A stretch of DNA of 64,000 nucleotides from Agriotes lineatus. Taxonomy: Eukaryota > Arthropoda > Insecta > Coleoptera > Elateridae. Position 1 is the stretch's first letter. Each line of letters begins with the position of its first letter. Positions 35,338-47,583 of the stretch are shown here, piece by piece. A program made the translations under genes and the position numbers. The DNA lies in NCBI GenBank assembly GCA_940337035.1, contig CALNHX010003599.1, positions 62,001 to 126,000 of the forward strand, written 5' to 3'. The notes below the pieces were generated by a model. It saw only the letters and a list, made by a program, of their open reading frames with translations, was not told the origin of the DNA and made no database searches.

Positions 35338-38300
35338 GTGACATACTAGCTGGGAGTGCAGAGTGTAACCGGCTAGTTTACGATGCTGCCAAGGTGTTTT
35401 ATTGGATTTTTATTTGGTACAGTAATTAATATAAACTGCACAATGCTCATCTATCGCTTTACAAATGCATTTGGCATACGTCATAGGATGCGAAGACACA
35501 TATTACAATTATTGCAAGCTTAGTGAGCCCGTTAGATCTGCTGTGGTAATTTTTAATTGTCTAGTACTATTTAAATGTACAACAATGTTCGCTAATGGCA
35601 TTTTCAGTGGAAGTAAATGTCTAATTAGGATCTCTGGCATACTAGCTGAGAGTACAGAGTGTAACCAGCTAGTTTGAGATGTTGCCAAGGTCTTTTATTT
35701 GATTTTAAATCGTACAGCAACTGTACAATGCTTTTCTACTGCTTTGAAAATGCATTTGGCACACGTTATAGGATGGCAGAGATACAAATATTACAATTTC
35801 AAGCTTAGTGAGTTTGTTAGATCTTCTGTGGAAATTTTTAATTGCCCAGTACTGCTTAAATCTACTACAACGTTCGCTAATAGCAGTTTTAGTGAAAGTA
35901 AATGTGTTATTTAGCTCTGTGACATACTAGCTGGGAGTGCAGAGTGTAACCGGCTAGTTTACGATGCTGCCAAGGTGTTTTATTGGATTTTTAATTGGTA
36001 CAGTAATTAATATAAACTGCACAATGCTCATCTATCGCTTTACAAATGCATTTGGCAGACGTCATAGGATGCGAAAACACATATTACAATTGCAAGCTTA
36101 GTGAGCTCGTTAGATCTGCTGTGGTAATTTTTAATTGTCTAGTACTATTTAAATGTACTACAATGTTCGCTAATGGCATTTTCAGTGGAAGTAAATGTCT
36201 TATTAAGATCTCTGGCATACTAGCTGAGAGTACAGATTGTAACCAGCTAGTTTATGATGCTGCCAAGGTCTTTTATTTGATTTTAAATCGTACAGTAATT
36301 AATAGCAACTGTACAATGCTCTTCTACAGCTTTGAAAATGCATTTGGCACACGTTATAGGATGGCAGAGATACAAATATTACAATTTCAAGCTTAGTGAG
36401 TTCGTTAGATCTTCTGTGGAAATTTTTAATTGCCCAGTACTGCTTAAATCTACTACAACGTTCGCTAATGGCTGTTTTAGTGAAAGTAAATGTGTTATTT
36501 AGCTCTGTGACATACTAGCTGGGAGTGCAGAGTGTAACCGGTTAGTTTACGATGCTGCCAAGGTGTTTTATTGGATTTTTAATTGGTACAGTAATTAATA
36601 ACAACTGCAGAATGCTCATCTATCGCTTTACAAAATCATTCGGCATACGTCATAGGATGCGAAGACACATATTAAAATTGCAAGCTTAGTGAGCTCGTTA
36701 GATCTGCTGTGGTAATTTTTAAATGTCTAGTGCTATTTAAATGTACTACAATGTTCGCTAATGGCATTTTCAGTGGAAGTAAATGTCTTATTAAGATCTC
36801 TGGCATACTAGCTGAGAGTACAGATTGTAACCAGCTAGTTTATGATGCTGCCAAGGTCTTTTATTTGATTTTAAATCGTACAGTAATTAATAGCAACAAT
36901 ACAATGCTCTTCTACAGCTTTGAAAATGCATTTGGCACACGTTATAGGATGGCAGAGATACAAATATTACAATTTCAAGCTTAGTGAGTTCGTTAGATCT
37001 TCTGTGGAAATTTTTAATTGCCCAGTACTGCTTAAATCTACTACAACATTTGCTAATGGCAGTTTTAGTGAAAGTAAATGTGTTATTTAGCTCTGTGACA
37101 TACTAGCTGGGAGTGCAGAGTGTAACCGGCTAGTTTACGATGCTGCCAAGGTGTTTTATTGGATTTTTATTTGGTACAGTAATTAATATAAACTGCACAA
37201 TGCTCATCTATCGCTTTACAAATGCATTTGGCATACGTCATAGGATGCGAAGACACATATTACAATTATTGCAAGCTTAGTGAGCCCGTTAGATCTGCTG
37301 TGGTAATTTTTAATTGTCTAGTACTATTTAAATGTACAACAATGTTCGCTAATGGCATTTTCAGTGGAAGTAAATGTCTAATTAGGATCTCTGGCATACT
37401 AGCTGAGAGTACAGAGTGTAACCAGCTAGTTTGAGATGTTGCCAAGGTCTTTTATTTGATTTTAAATCGTACAGTAATTAATAGCAACTGTACAATGCTT
37501 TTCTACTGCTTTGAAAATGCATTTGGCACACGTTATAGGATGGCAGAGATACAAATATTACAATTTCAAGCTTAGTGAGTTCGTTAGATCTTCTGTGGAA
37601 ATTTTTAATTGCCCAGTACTGCTTAAATCTACTACAACGTTCGCTAATGGCAGTTTTAGTGAAAGTAAATGTGTTATTTATCTCTGTGACATACTAGCTG
37701 GGAGTGCAGAGTGTAACCGGCTAGTTTACGATGCTGCCAAGGTGTTTTATTGGATTTTTAATTGGTACAGCAATTAATAACAACTGCAGAATGCTCATCT
37801 ATCGCTTTACAAAAGCATTCGGCATACGTCATAGGATGCGAAGACACATATTAAAATTGCAAGCTTAGTGAGCTCGTTAGATCTGCTGTGGTAATTTTTA
37901 AATGTCTAGTGCTATTTAAATGTACTACAATGTTCGCTAATGGCATTTTCAGTGGAAGTAAATGTCTTATTAAGATCTCTGGCATACTAGCTGAGAGTAC
38001 AGATTGTAACCAGCTAGTTTATGATGCTGCCAAGGTCTTTTATTTGATTTTAAATCGTACAGTAATTAATAGCAACTATACAATGCTCTTCTACAGCTTT
38101 GAAAATGCATTTGGCACACGTTATAGGATGGCAGAGATACAAATATTACAATTTCAAGCTTAGTGAGTTCGTTAGATCTTCTGTGGAAATTTTTAATTGC
38201 CCAGTACTGCTTAAATCTACTACAACGTTTGCTAATGGCAGTTTTAGTGAAAGTAAATGTGTTATTTAGCTCTGTGACATACTAGCTGGGAGTGCAGAGT

Positions 38301-39452
38301 GTAACCGGCTAGTTTACGATGCTGCCAAGGTGTTTTATTGGATTTTTATTTGGTACAGTAATTAATATAAACTGCACAATGCTCATCTATCGCTTTACAA
38401 ATGCATTTGGCATACGTCATAGGATGCGAAGACACATATTACAATTATTGCAAGCTTAGTGAGCCCGTTAGATCTGCTGTGGTAATTTTTAATTGTCTAG
38501 TACTATTTAAATGTACAACAATGTTCGCTAATGGCATTTTCAGTGGAAGTAAATGTCTAATTAGGATCTCTGGCATACTAGCTGAGAGTACAGAGTGTAA
38601 CCAGCTAGTTTGAGATGTTGCCAAGGTCTTTTATTTGATTTTAAATCGTACAGTAATTAATAGCAACTGTACAATGCTTTTCTACTGCTTTGAAAATGCA
38701 TTTGGCACACGTTATAGGATGGCAGAGATACAAATATTACAATTTCAAGCTTAGTGAGTTCGTTAGATCTTCTGTGGAAATTTTTAATTGCCCAGTACTG
38801 CTTAAATCTACTACAACGTTCGCTAATGGCAGTTTTAGTGAAAGTAAATGTGTTATTTAGCTCTGTGACATACTAGCTGGGAGTGCAGAGTGTAACCGGC
38901 TACTTTACGATGCTGCCAAGGTGTTTTATTGGATATTTAATTGGTACAGTAATTAATATAAACTGCACAATGCTCATCTATCGCTTTACAAATGCATTTG
39001 GCATACGTCATAGGATGCGAAGGCACATATTACAATTGCAAGCTTAGTGAGCTCGTTAGATCTGCTGTGGTAATTTTTAATTGTCTAGTACTATTTAAAT
39101 GTACTACAATGTTCGCTAATGGCATTTTCAATGGAAGTAAATGTCCTATTAAGATCTCTGGCATACTAGCTGAGAGTACAGAGTGTAACCAGCTAGTTTA
39201 TGATGCTGCCAAGGTCTTTTATTTGATTTTAAATCGTACAGTAATTAATAGCAACTGTACAATGCTCTTCTACAGCATTGAAAATGCATTTGGCACACGT
39301 TATAGGATGGCAGAGATACAAATATTACAGTTTCAAGCTTAGTGAGTTCGTTAGATTTTCTGTGGAAATTTTTAATTGCCCAGTACTGCTTGAATCTACT
39401 ACAACGTTCGCTAATGGCAGTTTTAGTGAAAGTAAATGTGTTATTTAGCTCT
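35338..39452 (+). repeat. Alternating 591-bp and 588-bp dimers
   Basis: Dimers lie at 35338 (581 bp), 35919, 36507, 37095 (591), 37686 (588), 38274 (591) and 38865. The 591-type units carry 'caattattgcaagc' and 'tagtttgagatgttgcc'. Dimer 35338 has lost 10 bp ('taattaatag') from the B inverted-repeat loop near 35717. The pair 37095/37686 starts again at 38274, a 1179-bp two-dimer periodicity. Confidence 0.85.
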
Positions 39453-42400
39453 GTGACATACTAGCTGGGAGTGCAGAGTGTAACCGGCTAGTTTACGATG
39501 CTGCCAAGGTGTTTTATTGCATTTTTAATAGGTACAGTAATTAATAACAACTGCACAATGCTCAGCTATCGCGTTACAAATGCATTTGGCACACGCCATA
39601 GGATGCGGAGACACACATATTACAATTGCAAGTTTAGTGAGCTCGTTAGATTTCTGTGGTAATTTTTAATTGTCTAGTACTATTTAAATGTACTACAATG
39701 TTCGCTAATGGCATTTTCAGTGGAAGTAAATGTCTTATTAAGATCTCTGGCATACTAGCTGAAAGTACAGATTGTAACCAGCTAGTTTATGATGCTGCCA
39801 AGGTCTTTTATTTGATTTTAAATCTTACAGTAATTAATAGCAACTGTGCAATGCTCTTCTACAGCTTTGAAAATGCATTTGGCACACGTTATAGGATGGC
39901 AGAGATACAAATATTACAATTTCAAGCTTAGTGAGTTCGTTAGATCTTCTGTGGAAATTTTTAATTGCCCAGTACTGCTTAAATCTACTACAACGTTCGC
40001 TAATGGCAGTTTTAGTGAAAGTAAATGTGTTATTTAGCTCTGTGACATACTAGCTGGGAGTGCAGAACTTAACCGGCTAGTTTACGATGCTGCCAAAGTG
40101 TGTTATTGCATTTTTAATAAGTACAGTAATTAATAACAACTGCACAAAGCTCATCTATCGCTTTACAAATGCATTTGGCATACGTCATAGGATGCGGAGG
40201 CACATATTACAATTGCAAGCTTAGTGAACTCGTTAGATCTGCGGTGGTAATTTTTAATTGTCTAGTACTATTTAAATGTACTACAATGTTCGCTAATGGC
40301 ATTTTCAGTAGAAGTAAATGTCTTATTAAGATCTCTGGCATACTAGCTGAGAGTACAGAGTGTAACCAGCTAGTTTATGATGCTGCCAAGGTCTTTTATT
40401 TGATTTTAAATCGTACAGTAATTAATAGCAACTGTACAATGCTCTTCTACAGCTTTGAAAATGCATTTGGCACACGTTATAGGATGGCAGATATACAAAT
40501 ATTACAATTTCAAGCTTAGCGTGTTTGTTAGATCTTCTGTGGAAATTTTTAATTGCCCAGTACTGCTTAAATCTACTACAACGTTCGCTAATAGCAGTTT
40601 TAGTGAAAGTAAATGTGTTATTTAGCTCTGTGACATACTAGCTGGGAGTGCAGAGTGTAACCGGCTAGTTTACGATGCTGCCAAGGTGTTTTATTGGATT
40701 TTTAATTGGTACAGTAATTAATATAAACTGCACAATGCTCATCTATCGCTTTACAAATGCATTTGGCAGACGTCATAGGATGCGAAAACACATATTACAA
40801 TTGCAAGCTTAGTGAGCTCGTTAGATCTGCTGTGGTAATTTTTAATTGTCTAGTACTATTTAAATGTACTACAATGTTCGCTAATGGCATTTTCAGTGGA
40901 AGTAAATGTCTTATTAAGATCTCTGGCATACTAGCTGAGAGTACAGAGTGTAACCAGCTAGTTTATAATGCTGCCAAGGTCTTTTATTTGATTTTAAATC
41001 GTACAGTAATTAATAGCAACTGTACAATGGTCTTCTACTGCTTTGAAAATGCATTTGGCACACGTTATAGGATGGCAGAGATACAAATATTACAATTTCA
41101 AGCTTAGTGAGTTCGTTAGATCTTCTGTGGAAATTTTTAATTGCCCAGTACTGCTTAAATCTACTACAACGTTCGCTAATGGCAGTTTTAGTGAAAGTAA
41201 ATGTGTTATTTAGCTCTGTGACATACTAGCTGGGAGTGCAGAGTGTAACGGGCTAGTTTACGATGCTGCCAAGGTGTTTTATTGAATTTTTAATAGGTAC
41301 AGTAATTAATAACAACTGCACAAAGCTCATCTATCGCTTTACAAATGCATTTGGCATACGTCATAAGATGCGGAGAAACATATTACAATTGCAAGCTTAG
41401 TGAACTCGTTAGATCTGCTGTGGCAATTTTTAATTGTCTAGTACTATTTAAATGTACTACAATGTTCGCTAATGGCATTTTCAGTGGAAGTAAATGTCTT
41501 ATTAAGATCTCTGGCATACTAGCTAAGAGTACAGAGTGTAACCAGCTAGTTTATGATGCTGCCAAGGTCTTTTATTTGATTTTAAATCGTACAGTAATGA
41601 ATAGCAACTGTACAATGCTCTTCTACAGCTTTGAAAATGCATTCGGCACACGTTATAGGATGGCAGAGATACAAATATTACAATTTCAAGCTTAGTGAGT
41701 TCGTTAGATCAACTGTGGAAATTTTTACTTGCCCAGTATTGCTTAAATCTACTACAACGTTTGCTAGTGGCAGTTTTAGTGAAAGTAAATGTGTTATTTA
41801 GCTCTGTGACATATTAGCTGGGAGTGCAGACTGTAACCGGCTAGTTTACGATGCTGCCAAGGTGTTTTATTGCATTTTTAATAGGTACAGTAATTAATAA
41901 CAACTGCACAAAGCTCATCTATCGCTTTACAAATGCATTTGGCATACGTCATTAGTTGCGGAGACACATATTACAATTGCAAGCTTAGTGAACTCGTTAG
42001 ATCTGCTGTGGTAATTTTTAATTGTCTAGTACTATTTAAATGTACAACAATGTCCGCTAATGGCATTTTCAGTGGAAGTAAATGTCTTATTAAGATCTCT
42101 GGCATACTAGCTGTGAGTACAGAGTGTAACCAGCTAGTTTATGATGCTGCCAAGGTCTTTTATTTGATTTTAAATCGTACAGTAATTAATAGCAACTGTA
42201 CAATGCTCTTCTACAGCATTGAAAATTCATTTGGCACACGTTATAGGGTGGCAGAAATTCAAATATTACAATTTCAAGCTTAGTGAGTTCGTTAGATTTT
42301 CTGTGGAAATTTTTAATTGCCCAGTACTGCTTAAATCTACTACAACGTTCGCTAAAGGCAGTTTTAGTGAAAGTAAATGTGTTATTTAGCTCTGTGACAT

Positions 42401-43395
42401 ACTAGCTGAGAGTGCAGAGTGTAACCGGCTAGTTTACGATGCTGCCAAGGTGTTTTATTGGATTTTTAATTGGTACAATAATTAATATAAACTGCACAAT
42501 GCTCATCTATCGCTTTACAAATGCATTTGGCAGACGTCATAGGATGCGAAGACACATATTACAATTGCAAGCTTAGTGAGCTCGTTAGATCTGCTGTGGT
42601 AATTTTTAATTGTCTAGTACTATTTAAATGTACTACAACGTTCGCTAATGGCATTTTCAGTGGAAGTAAATGTCTTATTAAGATCTCTGGCATACTAGCT
42701 AAGAGTACGGAGTGTAACCAGCTAGTTTATGATGCTGCCAAGGTCTTTTATTTGATTTTAAATCCTACAGTAATGAATAGCAACTGTACAATGCTCTTCT
42801 ACAACATTGAAAATGCATTTGGCACACGTTATAGGATGGCAGAGATACAAATATTACAATTTCAAGCTTAGTGAACTCGTTAGATCTGCTGTGGTAATTT
42901 TTAATTGTCTAGTACTATTTAAATGTACTACAACGTTCGCTAATGGCATTTTCAGTGGAAGTAAATGTCTTATTAAGATCTCTGGCATACTAGCTGAGAG
43001 TACAGAGTGTAACCACTTAGTTTATGATGCTGCCAAGGTCTTTTATTTGATTTTAAATCGTACAGTAATTAATAGCAACTGTACAATGCTCTTCTACAGC
43101 TTTGAAAATGCACTGAGAGTGCAGAGTGTAACCAGCTAGTTTATGATGTTGCCAAAGTCTTCTATTTGATTTTAAATCGTACAGTAATTAATAGCAACTG
43201 TACAATGCTCTTCTACAGCTTTGAAAATGCATTTGGCACACGTTATAGGATGGCAGAGATACAAATATTACAATTTCAAGCTTTGTGAGTTCGTTAGATC
43301 TTCTGTGGAAATTTTTAATTGCCCAGTACTGCTTAAATCTACTACAACGTTCGCTAATGGCAGTTTTAGTGAAAGTAAATGTGTTATTTAGCTCT
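39453..43395 (+). repeat. Further HOR-type dimers, then more diverged dimers and a B/A chimera
   Basis: Dimers at 39453, 40042 and 40630 repeat the 'atcgcgttac', 'gcagaacttaacc' and 'ggcagacgtc' series. Those at 41218, 41806 and 42394 are more individual ('cagtaatgaatagc', 'gatcaactgtgg', 'gtcattagttgcgg'). The 1002-bp unit at 42394 holds a separate B/A chimera at 42689-42983 and a 119-bp duplication whose second copy begins at 43113. Confidence 0.84.
42689..42983 (+). repeat. Second, independent-looking B-to-A chimeric monomer
   Basis: B identity runs through 'caatttcaagcttagtga' and switches to A at 'actcgttagatctgctgtgg'. The switch lies earlier than in the 22094-type chimera, and the 'caattttaag' marker is absent. 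Different breakpoints suggest a separate exchange. Confidence 0.82.
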
Positions 43396-46300
43396 GTGAC
43401 ATACTAGCTGGGAGTGCAGAGTGTAACCGGCTAGTTTACGATGCTGCCAAGGTGTTTTATTGGATTTTTAATTGGTACAGTAATTAATATAAACTGCACA
43501 ATGCTCATCTATCGCTTTACAAATTCATTTGGCAGACGTCATAGGATGCGAAGACACATATTACAATTGCAAGCTTAGTGAGCTCGTTAGATCTGCTGTG
43601 GTAATTTTTAATTGTCTAGTACTATTTAAATGTACTACACAGTTCGCTAATGGCATTTTCAGTGGAAGTAAATGTCTTATTAAGATCTCTGGCATACTAG
43701 CTGAGAGTACAGATTGTAACCAGCTAGTTTATAATGCTGCCAAGGTCTTTTATTTGATTTTAAATCGTACAGTAATTAATAGCAACTGTACAATGCTCTT
43801 CTACAGCTTTGAAAATGCACTGAGAGTACAGAGTGTAACCAGCTAGTTTATGATGCTGCCAAGGTCTTTTATTTGATTTTAATTCGTACAGTAATTAATA
43901 GCAACTGTACAATGCTCTTCTACAGCTTTGAAAATGCATTTGGCACACGTTATAGGATGGCAGAGATACAAATATTACAATTTCAAGCTTAGTGAGTTCG
44001 TTAGATCTTCTGTGGAAATTTTTAATTGCCCAGTACTGCTTAAATCTACTACAACGTTGCTAATGGCAGTTTTAGTGAAAGTAAATGTGTTATTTAGCTC
44101 TGTGACATACTAGCTGGGAGTGCAGAGTGTAACCGGCTAGTTTACGATGCTGCCAAGGTGCTTTATTGCGTTTTTAATTGGTACAGTAATTAATAACAAC
44201 TGCACAATGCTCAGATATCGCTTTACAAATGCACTTGGCACACGTCATAGGATGCGGAAACACACATATTACAATTGCAAGCTTAGTGAGCTCGTTAGAT
44301 CTGCTGTGGTAATTTTTAATTGTCTAGTACTATTTAAATGTACTACAATGTTCGCTAATGGCATTTTCAGTGGAAGTAAATGTCTTATTAAGATCTCTGG
44401 CATACTAGCTAAGAGTACAGATTGTAACCAGCTAGTTTATGATGCTGCCAAGGTCTATTATTTGATTTTAAATCGTACAGTAATTAATAGCAACTGTACA
44501 ATGCTCTTCTACAGCTTTGAAAATGCATTTGGCACACGTTATAGGAAGGCAGATATACAAATATTACAATTTCAAGCTTAGTGAGTTCGATAGATCTTCT
44601 GTGAAAATTTTTAATTGCCCAGTACTGCTTAAATCTACTACAACGTTCGCTAATGGCAGTTTTAGTGAAAGTAAATGTGTTATTTAGCTATGTGACATAC
44701 TAGCTGAGAGTGCAGAGTGTAACCGGCTAGTTTACGATGCTGCCAAGGTGTTTTATTGGATTTTTAATTGGTACAGTAATTAATATAAACTGCACAATGC
44801 TCATCTATCGCTTTACAAATGCATTTGGCACACGTCATAGGATGCGGAGACACACATATTACAATTGCAAGCTTAGTGAGCTCGTTAGATCTGCTGTGGT
44901 AATTTTTAATTGTCTAGTACTATTTAAATGTACTACAATGTTCGCTAATGGCATTTTCAGTGGAAGTAAATGTCTTATTAAGATCTCTGGCATACTAGCT
45001 GAGAGTACAGAGTGTAACCTGCTAGTTTATGATGCTGCCAAGGTGTTTTATTTGATTTTAAATTGTACAGTTATTAATAGCAACTGTACAATGCTCTTCT
45101 ACTGCTTTGAAAATGCATTTGGCACTCGTTATAGGAGAGCAGAGATACAATTATTACAATTTCAAGCTTAGTGAGTTCGTTAGATCTTCTGTGGAAATTT
45201 TTAATTGCCCAGTACTGCTTAAATCTACTACAACGTTCGCTAATGGTAGTTTTAGTGAAAGTAAATGTGTTATTTAGCTCTGTGACATACTAGCTGGGAG
45301 TGCAGAGTGTAACCGGCTAGTTAACGATGCTGCCAAGGTGTTTTATTGCATTTTTAATAGGTATAGTAATTAATAACAACTGCACAATGCTCAGCTATCG
45401 CTTTACAAATGCATTTGGCACACGTCATAGGATGCGGAGACACACATATTACAATTACAAGCTTAGTGAGCTCGTTAGATCTGCTGTGGTAATTTTTAAT
45501 TGTCTAGTACTATTTAAATGTACTACAATGTTCGCTAATGGCATTTTCAGTGGAAGTAAATGTCTTATTAAGATCTCTGGCATACTAGCTGAGAGTACAG
45601 AGTGTAACCTGCTAGTTTATGATGCTGCCAAGGTGTTTTATTTGATTTTAAATTGTACAGTTATTAATAGCAACTGTACAATGCTCTTCTACTGCTTTGA
45701 AAATGCATTTGGCACACGTTATAGGATGGCAGAGATACAAATATTACAATTTTAAGCTTAGTGAGTTCGTTAAATCTTCTGTGGAAATTTTTAATTGTCT
45801 AGTACTATTTAAATGTACTACAATGTTCGCTAATGGCATTTTCAGTGGAAGTAAATGTCTAATTAAGATCTCTGGCATACTAGCTGAGAGTACAGAGTGT
45901 AACCAGCTAGTTTATGATGCTGCCAAGGTCTTTTATTTGATTTTAAATCGTACAGTAATTAATAGCAACTGTACAATGCTCTTCTACAGCTTTGAAAATG
46001 CACTGAGAGTGCAGAGTGTAACCAGCTAGTTTATGATGCTGCCAAGGTCTTCTATTTGATTTTAAATCGTACAGTAATTAATATAAACTGCACAATGCTC
46101 ATCTATCGCTTTACAAATGCATTTGGCACACGTCATAGGATGCGGAGACACTCATATTACAATTGCAAGCTTAGTGAGCTCGTTAGATCTGCTGTGGTAA
46201 TTTTTAATTGTCTAGTACTATTTAAATGTACTACAATGTTCGCTAATGGCATTTTCAGTGGAAGTAAATGTCTTATTAAGATCTCTGGCATACTAGCTGA

Positions 46301-47583
46301 GAGTACAGAGTGTAACCTGCTAGTTTATGATGCTGCCAAGGTGTTTTATTTGATTTTAAATTGTACAGTTATTAATAGCAACTGTACAATGATCTTCTAC
46401 TGCTTTGAAAATGCATTTGGCACTCGTTATAGGAGAGCAGAGATACAATTATTACAATTTCAAGCTTAGTGAGTTCGTTAGATCTTCTGTGGAAATTTTT
46501 AATTGCCCAGTACTGCTTAAATCTACTACAACGTTCGCTAATGGTAGTTTTAGTGAAAGTAAATGTGTTATTTAGCTCTGTGACATACTAGCTGGGAGTG
46601 CAGAGTGTAACCGGCTAGTTAACGATGCTGCCAAGGTGTTTTATTGCATTTTTAATAGGTATAGTAATTAATAACAACTGCACAATGCTCAGCTATCACT
46701 TTACAAATGCATTTGGCACACGTCATAGGATGCGGAGACACACATATTACAATTACAAGCTTAGTGAGCTCGTTAGATCTGCTGTGGTAATTTTTAATTG
46801 TCTAGTACTATTTAAATGTACTACAATGTTCGCTAATGGCATTTTCAGTGGAAGTAAATGTCTTATTAAGATCTCTGGCATACTAGCTGAGAGTACAGAG
46901 TGTAACCTGCTAGTTTATGATGCTGCCAAGGTGTTTTATTTGATTTTAAATTGTACAGTTATTAATAGCAACTGTACAATGCTCTTCTACTGCTTTGAAA
47001 ATGCATTTGGCACACGTTATAGGATGGCAGAGATACAAATATTACAATTTTAAGCTTAGTGAGTTCGTTAAATCTTCTGTGGAAATTTTTAATTGTCTAG
47101 TACTATTTAAATGTACTACAATGTTCGCTAATGGCATTTTCAGTGGAAGTAAATGTCTAATTAAGATCTCTGGCATACTAGCTGAGAGTACAGAGTGTAA
47201 CCAGCTAGTCTATGATGCTGCCAAGGTCTTTTATTTGATTTTAAATCGTACAGTAATTAATAGCAACTGTACAATGCTCTTCAACAGCTTTGAAAATGCA
47301 CTGAGAGTGCAGAGTGTAACCAGCTAGTTTATGATGCTGCCAAGGTCTTCTATTTGATTTTAAATCGTACAGTAATTAATAGCAACTGTACAATGCTCTT
47401 CTACAGCTTTGAAAATGCATTTGGCACACGTTATAGGATGGCAGAGATACAAATATTACAATTTCAAGCTTTGTGAGTTCGTTAGATCTTCTGTGGAAAT
47501 TTTTAATTGCCCAGTACTGCTTAAATCTACTACAACGTTCGCTAATGGCAGTTTTAGTGAAAGTAAATGTGTTATTTAGCTCT
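43396..47583 (+). repeat. Distant copy of 27154-30043 with a 1298-bp tandem duplication
   Basis: Units at 43396, 44102, 44692 and 45282 match 27154, 27860, 28450 and 29040 at 16242 bp. Then about 44775-46072 is repeated directly as 46073-47370, a shift of 1298 bp. The junction lies in the shared 'acagtaattaata' near 46076: B with the 119-bp duplication runs straight into the middle of an A ('taaactgcacaatgctc'). Shared private changes such as 'ggtatagtaatt' confirm the copy. Confidence 0.88.
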
